DNA of 62,074 nucleotides, taken from positions 1-62,074 of the forward strand of contig CAZJXA010000001.1 of the NCBI GenBank assembly GCA_964549785.1, in the 5' to 3' direction. This document shows positions 25,692 to 36,181 of the stretch, piece after piece. The position numbers and the translations under genes are program-made. Source of the stretch: JBEIUO01 sp964549785 (GTDB taxonomy: Bacteria > Planctomycetota > Phycisphaerae > Phycisphaerales > UBA1924). The first letter of the stretch is position 1; each line of letters begins with the position of its first letter. The notes below the pieces were generated by a model. The model did no database searches. It was not told where the DNA came from and saw nothing but the letters and a program-made list of their open reading frames with translations.

Positions 25692-26025
25692 GCCAAACTC
25701 CTTCCGTGAATCAGACTCCACCCGGACGTTTCCAGTACGCCGCCGTCGGGAGCTATAAGTTAGTCCGCCGATTGCTCGGACGCGTTCGTTCGTCCTTCTC
25801 CCACCGATCCGATTCCTGGCCCCGCCGCCGGGGCTTTGGACCGGAGGACCGCGGACTCCGCCAACGCGGGAGTATTTGGGCGACTCGACGCCGCAGCCGC
25901 GAAACTTGATTCACCGGCTCCACTGACCTTTACTTGCACCCCTCTCGGGCTCGCCGAAAGGGGTATTCTTTTCGTCGGGGAAATCCACCTGACACAGTGA
26001 CGAACTTTTTGAGACGGGGCCGTGC
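25692..26025. other. Divergent intergenic region before rpsU
   Basis: This 334-nt stretch separates the lipoprotein gene (minus) from rpsU (plus). It has no convincing gene. Near its right end is the hairpin listed separately at 25939-25963, and the rpsU ribosome site must lie between that hairpin and 26026. Confidence 0.4.
25939..25963 (+). promoter_or_regulatory. Hairpin in the rpsU leader
   Basis: CCCCTCTCGG and CCGAAAGGGG form a 10-bp stem with one mismatch and a 5-nt loop. TATTCTTTT follows, so it resembles an intrinsic terminator placed about 60 nt before the rpsU ATG. It could be an attenuation or autoregulation element of the ribosomal-protein transcript, or a terminator of an upstream plus-strand transcript that I cannot see. 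Confidence 0.45.
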
Positions 26026-26259
26026 ATGGCGATTCGTGTGAAATCTCGCAGTGGTGAGTCGACCGACCAGATGCTGCGTCGGTTCAAGAAACTGTGCGAG
26101 AAAGAGGGCCTGACCAAGGACATCAAGCGGAAAGAGTTTTACGAGAAGCCCTCGGAACGACGCCGCCGTGCCGCCCGCAAGAGCGTCGTCCGCCGTACCA
26201 AGGACGACATGCCCTTGCCTCTCAAGACTGACCTCAAGAAGCCCGACCGCGAACGGTAA
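26026..26259 (+). CDS. rpsU: 30S ribosomal protein bS21
   Basis: A 77-aa bS21, a late-binding small-subunit protein at the mRNA exit channel. The sequence has the basic core RRFKKLCEKEGL and RKEFYEKPSERRRRAARKSVVRR typical of bS21. It ends with a short Lys/Arg-rich tail (KTDLKKPDRER). Length is normal to slightly long for the family. It stands alone, without dnaG or rpoD beside it. Its transcript probably ends at the hairpin at 26344-26372. Confidence 0.95.
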   Translation: MAIRVKSRSGESTDQMLRRFKKLCEKEGLTKDIKRKEFYEKPSERRRRAARKSVVRRTKDDMPLPLKTDLKKPDRER

Positions 26260-26343
26260 GGGCGTTTCGATGCTTTGCTGGTGATGGGCTCTTCGATGGG
26301 GCACGGGGTCCGCCGCCACTTTATCCGGTTCACCGACAGCCCT

Positions 26344-26374
26344 ACGCTCCGGCCCTTCCAAAGCCGGAGCGTTT
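26344..26374 (+). terminator. Rho-independent terminator after rpsU
   Basis: ACGCTCCGGC and GCCGGAGCGT make a perfect 10-bp stem with a 9-nt loop, followed by TT. The T run is short, so confidence is moderate. Confidence 0.6.
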
Positions 26375-26541
26375 GTGTTCCCGGTGCAAGCGTTTCCGCC
26401 ACAACGTCCGATAAGGGCACGTCGCTGATGATGCATCGACGTTCGCTTTCAGCACTCACCGGGAAACCGGTTTCAACGTCCATTTCAGGGATCATCCTTA
26501 GACCAAAAGGGTGTTTTCCAAACCATTCGGGAGGTCTTACC

Positions 26542-29178
<2,637 letters not shown>

Positions 29179-29201
29179 GAGCATCTTCACGATTAACTAG
29201 A

Positions 29202-29233
29202 AAGAGGCGGGCCGTCTTGGCCCGCCTCTTTTT
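29202..29233 (+). terminator. Rho-independent terminator after the pyrophosphatase gene
   Basis: AAGAGGCGGGCC, loop GTCTT, GGCCCGCCTCTT: a perfect 12-bp stem followed by TTT. It is strong on the plus strand, and the A-rich left flank means it could also act in the other direction. Confidence 0.93.
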
Positions 29234-29484
29234 GCGCATCCTGGGTTGAATTGCCCACCGGCCGTCCATGACCGTTCACACCAAGTCCCCCAGCGACCAT
29301 GGCGAAGATTCGTCGGTGCCAGCGGTTCCAGGATTCGAGCCGGGCGGCTTCAGGCCGGAGGGTGCTGGGGGGAACGGGATGCGACTCAATGCGAACATGG
29401 GCTTCCCGGTTGCGGGTTCCCATTCACCGCTCGGACTGCTCTCCCCAGTTTCCGAGCGGACGCACGGCCAACCAAGAACCTCTT

Positions 29485-30732
29485 TCAGCCTCCTACGTCA
29501 TCGCCCGCCAGCAATCGGCCCAGGATGTCCAATCCTTGGTCCAGTTTCGCAGGCTTGGTCGCGAAGCTCAAGCGGAAATGGGTGTCGTGGTTCGAGAACG
29601 TCTTGCCGGGCACGATGAGGACATTCGCCGCGTACGCACGCTCAAAGAACTGCGAGGCCGTGAGCCCCAGCCGTTCGGGGACTTTGACAAACGCGTAGAA
29701 CGCGCCGCCCGGGAACGCTACTTCCGTGACCTTTCCAAGCCGCGACAGCACCATGTCCCGGCGCCCCTGATACTCGCGCACCATCGGCGAAAGGTCTTCG
29801 TGAAGGGCGGCCGCCGCTCCGTGCTGCAGCGGCGTTGGCACACACACATAAAGATACTGCTGGAGTTTCACCATCTCCGCGATCAGCCACCTGGGGCCCG
29901 CGGCGTAGCCCAATCGCCATCCGGTGACGCCGTAACTCTTGCCGAAGCCGCGGATCAGGAGGCAGTGCTCATGCGATCCTTCAATCCGCGCGGGGCTGGG
30001 GCAGCGAACCCTCGACGCATCGCCCACGGCGTGGTCGGTCAGAGACTCGCTGAACGTGAACTCGTCGTAGATCTCATCGCTGATGAGCATGATGCCGCGG
30101 GACTCGCACAGGGCGAGCAGATCGGCGCATTCCGCGGGGGTGGCCACCACGCCCGAAGGATTGCCGGGTGAGCAGAGAATTACCGCCTTGGTCCGGGACG
30201 TGATCAGCGGCGCGACTCTCGCCGCGGTCAGGCGAAAGTCTGGATAGGTGTCGCAGGCCACCGCTTTGGCATTGCACAGTTCGGCGAGGTGCGGATACAG
30301 CACGAACCACGGGTCTGGAACGATGAGCTCATCGCCCGGGTTCAGGAGGGCCATGGCCGCCAGAACAAGTCCGCCCGAGGTGCCGCTGGTGACGAGAAGA
30401 TCGGGCCGCACCGGTCCCGCCACCCCACCCGCCACGCCGCAATGCAAATCCGTCGGAACCGGCTGGAGCGGAATATCCCAGCCAAGGTCCGTGCGGAGGT
30501 GGGCGGCAATGCCTTCAAGGAGTGGCTTGATGCCGCGGGTAGGCGTGTAGCCGTTATCGTTGTTGAGAATGGCTTGGACGGCGGCCTGCTTGATGGAATC
30601 GGGAACCGGAAAGTCGGGCTGACCGATGGAGAGATTGATGGGGTCGGGCAGCCGCGATCCCAAATCAAAGACACGGCGGATGCCGGAGCCGTTGATGGCG
30701 GAAGCGCGATGACTGATAAGACTTGCGTTCAT
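29485..30732 (-). CDS. Class I/II pyridoxal-phosphate aminotransferase
   Basis: A 415-aa fold-type I aminotransferase. Family marks are NLSIGQPDFPVPDSI near the N terminus, TSGTSGGLVLAAMALLNPGDEL, CSPGNPSG and SDEIYDEF. The PLP lysine is in LIRGFGKSYGVTGWRLGY, and the C-terminal RLSFATKP contains the carboxylate Arg. The closest general type is aspartate or aromatic amino-acid aminotransferase-like; the amino donor cannot be read. The ATG at 30732 has no strong ribosome site. A putative terminator and small-basic-protein gene lie upstream on the same strand. It could supply a transamination step in the LysW route, but it is 5 kb away and the link is only conjecture. Confidence 0.88.
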   Translation of the reverse strand: MNASLISHRASAINGSGIRRVFDLGSRLPDPINLSIGQPDFPVPDSIKQAAVQAILNNDNGYTPTRGIKPLLEGIAAHLRTDLGWDIPLQPVPTDLHCGVAGGVAGPVRPDLLVTSGTSGGLVLAAMALLNPGDELIVPDPWFVLYPHLAELCNAKAVACDTYPDFRLTAARVAPLITSRTKAVILCSPGNPSGVVATPAECADLLALCESRGIMLISDEIYDEFTFSESLTDHAVGDASRVRCPSPARIEGSHEHCLLIRGFGKSYGVTGWRLGYAAGPRWLIAEMVKLQQYLYVCVPTPLQHGAAAALHEDLSPMVREYQGRRDMVLSRLGKVTEVAFPGGAFYAFVKVPERLGLTASQFFERAYAANVLIVPGKTFSNHDTHFRLSFATKPAKLDQGLDILGRLLAGDDVGG

Positions 30733-31038
30733 GAGGAGCAACCGAGATCAGACCGGCGTGCAGAGGTCAGGAAGAAAGAAAACCGCGACCGCACGAAGCG
30801 ACGCGAGACCACCGGTCGTTCCCTCATACGCCCCGCCCGTCGACGGTACTCCCGGAACTCTCAAAGAAAAGACCCCGCGGCCTTCTCGCACAGCGGGGGT
30901 CAAATGGCACAAAGCGCGGCTTCTGCAAGCCGCACAACCAGACGTATTCGCCCGTTGAATCTTTGCCGAACAGACGGCGATAGAAACCGGAATCGCCCGA
31001 GCGGGCGAGAAAAAGCAACACCGGCTCCTCGCTTAAAT
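30733..31038. other. Intergenic region with a minus-strand terminator
   Basis: The right part carries the terminator of the small basic protein gene. The remainder should hold the aminotransferase promoter. I see no supported reading frame. Confidence 0.4.
30861..30901 (-). terminator. Terminator of the small basic protein gene
   Basis: GACCCCGC pairs with GCGGGGGTC (one bulged G). Reading on the minus strand it is followed by TTTTCTTTGA, so it is a good intrinsic terminator for the gene at 31039-31200. Confidence 0.8.
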
Positions 31039-31200
31039 TCACTTCTTCGGAACGAGCGTCTTGGGGATTCCCAGGACGCGATCCTTGGTCGAATCAAACT
31101 TTTTATCGGCGGTCATCTTCGTGATGCGCTCGGAACGGGTCATCACGCTCCGCTTGCCGGCCAGAGAGGCGGAGATTTTCAGCGAACGATCCAGACTCAT
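31039..31200 (-). CDS. Small basic protein (TIGR04137-type)
   Basis: A 53-aa highly basic protein with the family start MSLDRSLKISASLAGKRSVMTRSERI, followed by a Lys-rich linker and an end VLGIPKTLVPKK. This matches the small basic protein family reported in Planctomycetes, Verrucomicrobia and Chlamydiae. Its role is not established, though the charge suggests RNA or ribosome contact. The ATG at 31200 follows GGAAGGAAAG. It has its own terminator at 30861-30901, so it is probably a single-gene transcript. Confidence 0.85.
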   Translation of the reverse strand: MSLDRSLKISASLAGKRSVMTRSERITKMTADKKFDSTKDRVLGIPKTLVPKK

Positions 31201-31270
31201 GCGAACTTTCCTTCCCGAACTCTTGTGCGACAAGAGGCGTTAATCTGCCAGTGCATCCGCCCCCGCACTG

Positions 31271-32269
31271 TTATTCCTTGTACTTTTCCCACAGCGTCCG
31301 CGAGAAATTCGAGGGGCCGCGATGCTGTTTCTGCCACGCCGCCCCCAGCCTAGCGACGTCGGCCTCCAGATTGGTCACCTTCGTGGCCCGGCGCTTGTAC
31401 TCGTCGGACGACACGCCCAACGCCGCGAAAAGCCGGTAGTCCCGTTCCGGGTGGGGATTGTTCGCCTTCGACGCGGCGGAATCAACCGGCACCGCAAACG
31501 ATTCAAGCCCGTTTCCAGCCAGGAACGCGATCGCCGCCGCGGAGTCGGCGCGCGAGAGCGTGGCGAGCGCCAGGTAGTTGAGGCCCGGCTCGCGCGGATC
31601 GCCGGCCAGAACGCCTTTCGAGGTGAGCGAGTCGTCGTTTCGCGAGCTGGGAGCCGCCCCTTTGCTCGTCGGAGCCTTCGGAGCAGTCTCTCTCAAAACC
31701 TTGCTGGCGGGCGACGGGGTTGGTGACGGCTGCGAGAGAGGGTCCGCGATAGCGGGTGTCGGGCGCTCGAAGCGGGAGAACTCTGCCTCGGCCCGCGACT
31801 GTCCGGTGGAGACGCCGATAATCCACGCCGCCAAGGCCACGATAATCGCGAGCGCGACTCCGATCGAAAGGGCGTTGACTGATATCCGCATCGTGGAGGG
31901 CCCAAGCCACGCGGGCGCCCAAGCCCGCTCCGGCGACGAGTCGAGTTGTTGTGTGGCCGGTGGAGCCCGGCCCGGGGAAGTCGATTCGGAGTGACCCGAG
32001 GTGTCGGATCTGCGGGCTGACAGAGCCGCCGGGCTCGTCCCTTGGCCGACGACCAACGCGGCCGCGTCCTCCTTAAGAGCGGGAACGGCGGTGCCAGACG
32101 GAACGACCTTCGCGTCGGCGCTGGGTACCGGAGCCGCCGCTGGCTGCAATCGCACCTGGACGATCGGCTTGGAGGGCGTCTCGAGCGGTGCTTCCAATTT
32201 CGACGTGTTCCCCGACTTGCCTTGGACAAGGTCAAAAAGCGGAGTCGTGCGGCGGCCTGCGGATCCCAT
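31271..32269 (-). CDS. Single-pass membrane protein with SPOR-like C-terminal domain
   Basis: A 332-aa protein I cannot name with certainty. An N-terminal cytoplasmic region of about 127 residues is rich in Pro, Ala and Ser. One transmembrane helix follows at about residues 132-152 (LSIGVALAIIVALAAWIIG), then a Pro/Ser linker. The C-terminal domain of about 100 residues begins LNYLALATLSRADSAAAIAFLAGNGLESFAVPVD and continues RDYRLFAALGVSSDEYKRRAT. This alternation of strand and helix resembles a SPOR domain, the fold that binds denuded peptidoglycan. A SPOR role in division or wall remodelling is inference. It is divergent from the NuoI-like gene. Confidence 0.6.
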   Translation of the reverse strand: MGSAGRRTTPLFDLVQGKSGNTSKLEAPLETPSKPIVQVRLQPAAAPVPSADAKVVPSGTAVPALKEDAAALVVGQGTSPAALSARRSDTSGHSESTSPGRAPPATQQLDSSPERAWAPAWLGPSTMRISVNALSIGVALAIIVALAAWIIGVSTGQSRAEAEFSRFERPTPAIADPLSQPSPTPSPASKVLRETAPKAPTSKGAAPSSRNDDSLTSKGVLAGDPREPGLNYLALATLSRADSAAAIAFLAGNGLESFAVPVDSAASKANNPHPERDYRLFAALGVSSDEYKRRATKVTNLEADVARLGAAWQKQHRGPSNFSRTLWEKYKE

Positions 32270-32326
32270 GGGTCAAGGAGTGTATCCGGCGGCCCCACGG
32301 AAAAGTCGTGACGTATAGTCGGCCTC

Positions 32327-32872
32327 ATGGCGATCAAGAACGAGGACGTGCGGGTTGTTCAGTCCAAGCCGATGTCGCGGCTTGAGGCGGTCTATCTCCC
32401 AGAGATCGTGAAGGGCTTCGGCACGACGCTGAGGCATTTCTTTACGTCATTCGGCCAGGGCAAGACCAGCCGCACCATGCAATATCCTGAAGTTCGGCGT
32501 GAAGACCTCGCGGTTGAAGACGGCGGCATGAACAAGAGCAACTTCCGCGGCGTCCATCGCCTCAACCGTGATGAAGAGGGGCGAGTCAAGTGCGTCGCGT
32601 GCATGATGTGCCCGACGATTTGCCCCGCCCGCTGCATCCACATCGAAGCAGGCGAAAGCCCTTGGGATGATCGTGAGAAGTACCCCGTCAAGTTCGAGAT
32701 CGACGAACTGAGATGCATCTTCTGCGGGATGTGCGAGGAAGCCTGCCCAGTGGATGCCATTGAACTCACGACCGAGTACGACATTGTGGGTGCGACGCGT
32801 CAAGAGATGATCTTTGACAAGGAGAAACTCTTGCACATCTACGACGTCACGATCAATAAGAAGCCGATGTGA
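32327..32872 (+). CDS. nuoI: NADH-quinone oxidoreductase subunit I (NuoI)-type ferredoxin
   Basis: A 181-aa protein with two 4Fe-4S cluster motifs: C89xxC92xxC95xxxC99P and C130xxC133xxC136xxxC140P, exactly as in NuoI of complex I. A membrane-associating amphipathic N terminus (EAVYLPEIVKGFGTTLRHFF) precedes them, as in NuoI. In complex I the two clusters (N6a and N6b) pass electrons toward the quinone site. Other nuo genes are absent from this window, so the gene is solitary here; it could serve a dispersed complex I. The ATG at 32327 is used. It is followed by a strong terminator. Confidence 0.9.
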   Translation: MAIKNEDVRVVQSKPMSRLEAVYLPEIVKGFGTTLRHFFTSFGQGKTSRTMQYPEVRREDLAVEDGGMNKSNFRGVHRLNRDEEGRVKCVACMMCPTICPARCIHIEAGESPWDDREKYPVKFEIDELRCIFCGMCEEACPVDAIELTTEYDIVGATRQEMIFDKEKLLHIYDVTINKKPM

Positions 32873-33245
32873 CGGCCGGTTTCCGGCTCGGCCCGACGGG
32901 GACGTTTGGTCGCGACCGGTGGCAGGCCAACAGGTGACGAAGACTCAAACCTCCCGGCCGGGAGGTTTTTTCGTCTTGGCACCCTTCTGCACCCCGAACT
33001 GCGCGGCATCGTGGAGACCCGAGCGCCGGGGCGGTGGGGTGGACGTCGCGAGAATCACAAAAAAAGTGTGAGAGTTGAAGAAAAACATTTCGGAAGGGTG
33101 GCATTTTGAAGAAAGTGTTGCATCTTCTCACTTGGAAGCACTGACCAGTGAGCGCGCGGACATTGTTCCGTGAGCATGTTGTTGTCATGGCGTTCCGAGA
33201 TGTGAGAAGAGTGGGTTCAACCGCACGAGAAGGAGAAATTCAGAG
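32873..33245. other. Intergenic region with terminator and upstream elements of a PEP-CTERM gene
   Basis: The left part carries the nuoI terminator. Further right is A-rich DNA and a perfect palindrome CACTGACCAGTG (33139-33150), a possible operator. The ribosome site AGAAGGAGAAA lies about 10 nt before the next ATG. No supported gene. Confidence 0.45.
32948..32971 (+). terminator. Rho-independent terminator after nuoI
   Basis: AACCTCCCGG directly joined to CCGGGAGGTT is a perfect palindromic 10-bp arm with a TTTT tail. Since the arms touch, the real hairpin has a 4-base loop. Confidence 0.9.
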
Positions 33246-33944
33246 ATGAAAAACATAATGTCGGCTGTCGGTGCGCTCGCACTGGCGGCGGGCGCTGCAA
33301 ACGCGGCGCTCTTCAGTTTCGCTTCCGACAGGAACGCGGATGGTCCCACATTCAGCGGGCTCGCCCCGAACGTGATCACCGACGGTCGCCCGCAGGATGG
33401 GGATGGCGCGGTGACGACGTTGTTCCTCGTCGACCGGGACGAAGACGGCGCCGGGCCGGTCCAGGCGATCGCGTCGCGGTTCGAGTACAACGCGGTGGTG
33501 ACGAACTATCAGGCGGTCGTGTTCGGCGGCCAGTTCAGCCATCAGTTCACGCTCGACGGCTCGTTCTCGATCGTGGACGTGAATACGAATCAGCCGATCT
33601 TCACCGTGAACTTCGACAACGCGTTCCTTTCGAGTTGGTCGAACTCGATGGCGAGCCTGGGCCGTAGCGCCCAGATGCAAAACAACGACGACAGCGATCC
33701 AGGCCTGACGTTCCAGACGTTCGGGGTGCTTGCTGACGTTGACGTCAGCGACCTTCGCGACTTCGGCTTCTCGCTCTCCAACGTGCGGCTGGCGAACGGA
33801 AACCGCGTTCCGGTGACGGCCAACGGCCTCGGCACGCCGTGGCGTGCCGAAGGTTCGTTCTCCGCGCACGCCATCCCCGCACCGGGGGCGGTGGCGCTCG
33901 GCGCTTTGGGCGCGCTCGTTATCACTCGCCGTCGTCGAAACTAA
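33246..33944 (+). CDS. Exported PEP-CTERM-like protein, paralog A
   Basis: A 232-aa secreted protein. The signal peptide is MKNIMSAVGALALAAGAANA. The mature domain is beta-rich and includes ALFSFASDRNADGPTFSGL and a conserved VDRDEDG, and probably folds as a jellyroll or similar. The end, AIPAPGAVALGALGALVITRRRRN, is the planctomycete variant of a PEP-CTERM sorting signal: a PAPG motif, a hydrophobic helix and an Arg tail. The exosortase/archaeosortase-like enzyme that would cut it is not in the window. The ATG at 33246 has GAAGGAG upstream. It is about 65-70% identical by eye to the next gene. Function unknown. Confidence 0.85.
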   Translation: MKNIMSAVGALALAAGAANAALFSFASDRNADGPTFSGLAPNVITDGRPQDGDGAVTTLFLVDRDEDGAGPVQAIASRFEYNAVVTNYQAVVFGGQFSHQFTLDGSFSIVDVNTNQPIFTVNFDNAFLSSWSNSMASLGRSAQMQNNDDSDPGLTFQTFGVLADVDVSDLRDFGFSLSNVRLANGNRVPVTANGLGTPWRAEGSFSAHAIPAPGAVALGALGALVITRRRRN

Positions 33945-33975
33945 GACGCCGCCGAGCGCGATTCTCACATTCTCC

Positions 33976-34003
33976 AAGAGCCCCCGAAGAATCGGGGGCT
34001 TTT
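33976..34003 (+). terminator. Terminator after paralog A
   Basis: AGCCCCCGA, loop AGAA, TCGGGGGCT: a 9-bp perfect stem followed by TTTTC. Confidence 0.85.
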
Positions 34004-34031
34004 TCTTTGGCGCGCAGCCCGAACCACCCGC

Positions 34032-34058
34032 GATTTTCTCGGAAGATGAAAGAAAATC
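34032..34058. repeat. Inverted repeat GATTTTCT / AGAAAATC
   Basis: Two perfect 8-base arms with an 11-base loop, 145 nt before paralog B. It is a candidate operator or hairpin. There is no T run in the needed place for a terminator. Confidence 0.4.
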
Positions 34059-34202
34059 CATCTTGCTTTGGCGAGTCTTCATCCTGGCGAGTGATGATTT
34101 CGTAACGCGGAGCCGGGTTACCTCCCTCGCGGTCAGGAGGTGGCTTCAGCGTCTGGTTAGAACGGACTTCGTTATTTCAAGGTCGGGGGGAGGAGAGTCT
34201 TT

Positions 34203-34904
34203 ATGCTGAAAACTTTCGTATCGGTGGTAAGTGCGCTCGCGTTCGCGTCGGGATCCGCGGATGCGGCCTTGTTCAGTTTCGCGTCTGATCGAAACGCTGA
34301 CGGTCCAACGTTCAGCGGGCTAGGCGTCAACGCCGTAACCGACGGTCGGCCCCAAGATACCGACGGGGTGGTCAATACGACGTTTCTTGTCGATCGCGAT
34401 GAGGACGGCCCGAACCCTGCCCAATCAATCCCCGCGACGTTCGAGTACAACGCGGTTGTGACCAATTATCAAGTGGTGCCGTTCGGGGGCCAGTTTGTCC
34501 ATCAGTTCACGCTCGATGGATCGTTCTCGGTCTTGGACGCCGGAACCGGCGCTCCTCTGCTCGTGGTGAACTTCGACAACGCGTTTCTTTCCAGTTGGTC
34601 GAACTCGCAGGTCGTGCTTGGCCGGAGCGCCCAGATGCAGAATAACGGCGACGCCGATCGTGGTCTGACCTTCAGCACCGCGGGCTCGCTTGCCGATATC
34701 GAAGTAAGCCAACTGTGCAGCTTCGGCTTCTCACTGTCCAACGTCCGTCTCCAGAACGGCAACCGTGTCCCGGTCGTAGCCGGCATTCTCGGAACCCCTT
34801 GGCAGGCCGAAGCCTCCTTCTCCGGTTCGGCGATCCCGGCGCCAGGAGCCTGTGCCCTCGCCGCCGTCAGTGCGTTGATCATCGGCCGCCGTCGCCGCGA
34901 TTGA
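34203..34904 (+). CDS. Exported PEP-CTERM-like protein, paralog B
   Basis: A 233-aa protein and tandem duplicate of paralog A. It shares ALFSFASDRNADGPTFSGLG, the VDRDEDGPNPAQSIPATFEYNAVVTNYQ region (given in parts), NFDNAFLSSWSNS and LGRSAQMQNNGD. The signal peptide is MLKTFVSVVSALAFASGSADA, and the C-terminal sorting end is AIPAPGACALAAVSALIIGRRRRD. The gene has its own SD (GGGGAGGAG) and terminator. Divergence is concentrated in loops and in the C-terminal helix. The pair is separated by 258 nt with its own terminator, so each is probably transcribed alone. Confidence 0.85.
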   Translation: MLKTFVSVVSALAFASGSADAALFSFASDRNADGPTFSGLGVNAVTDGRPQDTDGVVNTTFLVDRDEDGPNPAQSIPATFEYNAVVTNYQVVPFGGQFVHQFTLDGSFSVLDAGTGAPLLVVNFDNAFLSSWSNSQVVLGRSAQMQNNGDADRGLTFSTAGSLADIEVSQLCSFGFSLSNVRLQNGNRVPVVAGILGTPWQAEASFSGSAIPAPGACALAAVSALIIGRRRRD

Positions 34905-34935
34905 AGCCTTTCCGTTCATTCTGAGTACAGCACCC

Positions 34936-34970
34936 CGGGGGCCGTCGAATCTTCGACGGCCCCCGTTCTA
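34936..34970 (+). terminator. Terminator after paralog B
   Basis: GGGGGCCGTCGAA, loop TC, TTCGACGGCCCCC: a perfect 13-bp stem with the tail GTTCTATT. The T tail is imperfect. Confidence 0.8.
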
Positions 34971-35084
34971 TTGACGCGGTGAGGGAATGTTCCGCGGCGA
35001 TTGCAACCCCGTGGCTGCAAAGCCCGAGGGCTGGCTCCATCGGTGGTACACTGAAGGGTTCTCCCCTTCGGAACGCATCCCACT

Positions 35085-36122
35085 GTGAAAAAAGTCTCCG
35101 ACCTTCACCGCCTGCTGAAGATCCTCACGCTGGTGCAGGGCGTGCTCCCAATGACCCCCAAGGAGTTGGAGCGGCAACTGAGCGTGGGCAGCCGAACCGT
35201 CTTCCGTGATCTGAAAAAACTCCGTGCAACCGGGATCGACATTGCCTTCGATCACTCGCGCAAGCGCTTCGTGGTTTCCGCCAACTCGCTCCTCCAGCCC
35301 CTGCAACTGACAGCGGAAGAAGCCCTTGCGCTCTCCGCCCTCTGCACGGATGTCGCCGGCTCCGAGCAGATCGCCTTCACGCGCCCCGCCTACCAAGCCC
35401 TGCAGAAGATTCGCGCCCAACTGCCCGACGACCTGCGGAAAGAAGTCGATGAGGCGGCGGCCCACGTCGTGATCCGCACGGAAAAGGCCGCGGCCGGTGA
35501 CGGACACGCCGATGTCTACGACCGCATGCAACGCGCCATCGCCCTGCGCACTTGTGTGACCTGTGAGTACGAAACACCGGGAAAGTTGGGGGATGGTCCG
35601 TTCGGCTTCGAGCCTTACGCCCTCTTCTTCGCTGTGCGTGCCTGGTATGCGGTCGGGTTCCATCAACAGCGCAAGGCCGTCCGGATGATGAAACTCGGTC
35701 GCTTCAGCCGCGTGACGCCGACTGAAGCCGCGTACGAAATCCCCGAAAAATTCTCTCTCGACAAGTTCCTGGGCAACGCCTGGCGGATGATCCCCGGCAC
35801 CCCCGATCAGGATGTTGAACTGGTGTTCTCGGCGCCGTTCGCAGAAACCATCGCCGAAACCAACTGGCATCGCACCCAGGAGGTCCAGGAAAACGCCGAC
35901 GGCACGACCACATTCCGATGCACGGTCGCGGGCCTGGACGAAATCGTCTGGTGGGTGTTGGGAATGGGACCTTCCTGCCGGGTGATCAACCCTCCCGAAC
36001 TGCGCTCTCGCGTGCGCGAATTGGCGCTCGGTGTTTCGGCGCTCTACGAAAGCGACACCGCCCGCGGCGCTGCTCCGAGAGCCAAAGCGGTCAAAACGAA
36101 ACCGGCGCGCGGCCGCGCCTAG
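35085..36122 (+). CDS. WYL-domain transcriptional regulator
   Basis: A 345-aa cytoplasmic regulator. Residues 1-60 form a winged helix-turn-helix of the HTH_11 type (KELERQLSVGSRTVFRDLKKLRATGIDI). After a linker, residues about 130-320 form a WYL domain, with RTCVTCEYE, FEPYALFFAVRAWYAVGFH (the WY pair) and the C-terminal GLDEIVWWVLGMGPSCRVINPPEL block. WYL domains sense nucleic-acid or other ligands; the ligand and targets are unknown. A basic tail (RAKAVKTKPARGRA) follows. The start is GTG at 35085. No partner gene indicates a defence or DNA-repair context. Confidence 0.9.
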   Translation: MKKVSDLHRLLKILTLVQGVLPMTPKELERQLSVGSRTVFRDLKKLRATGIDIAFDHSRKRFVVSANSLLQPLQLTAEEALALSALCTDVAGSEQIAFTRPAYQALQKIRAQLPDDLRKEVDEAAAHVVIRTEKAAAGDGHADVYDRMQRAIALRTCVTCEYETPGKLGDGPFGFEPYALFFAVRAWYAVGFHQQRKAVRMMKLGRFSRVTPTEAAYEIPEKFSLDKFLGNAWRMIPGTPDQDVELVFSAPFAETIAETNWHRTQEVQENADGTTTFRCTVAGLDEIVWWVLGMGPSCRVINPPELRSRVRELALGVSALYESDTARGAAPRAKAVKTKPARGRA

Positions 36123-36181
36123 CCCGGGGGATGCGCGCTTCGATGGATCACCACCCAGTCCTGGTGCCGAGTTCCGTTCGT

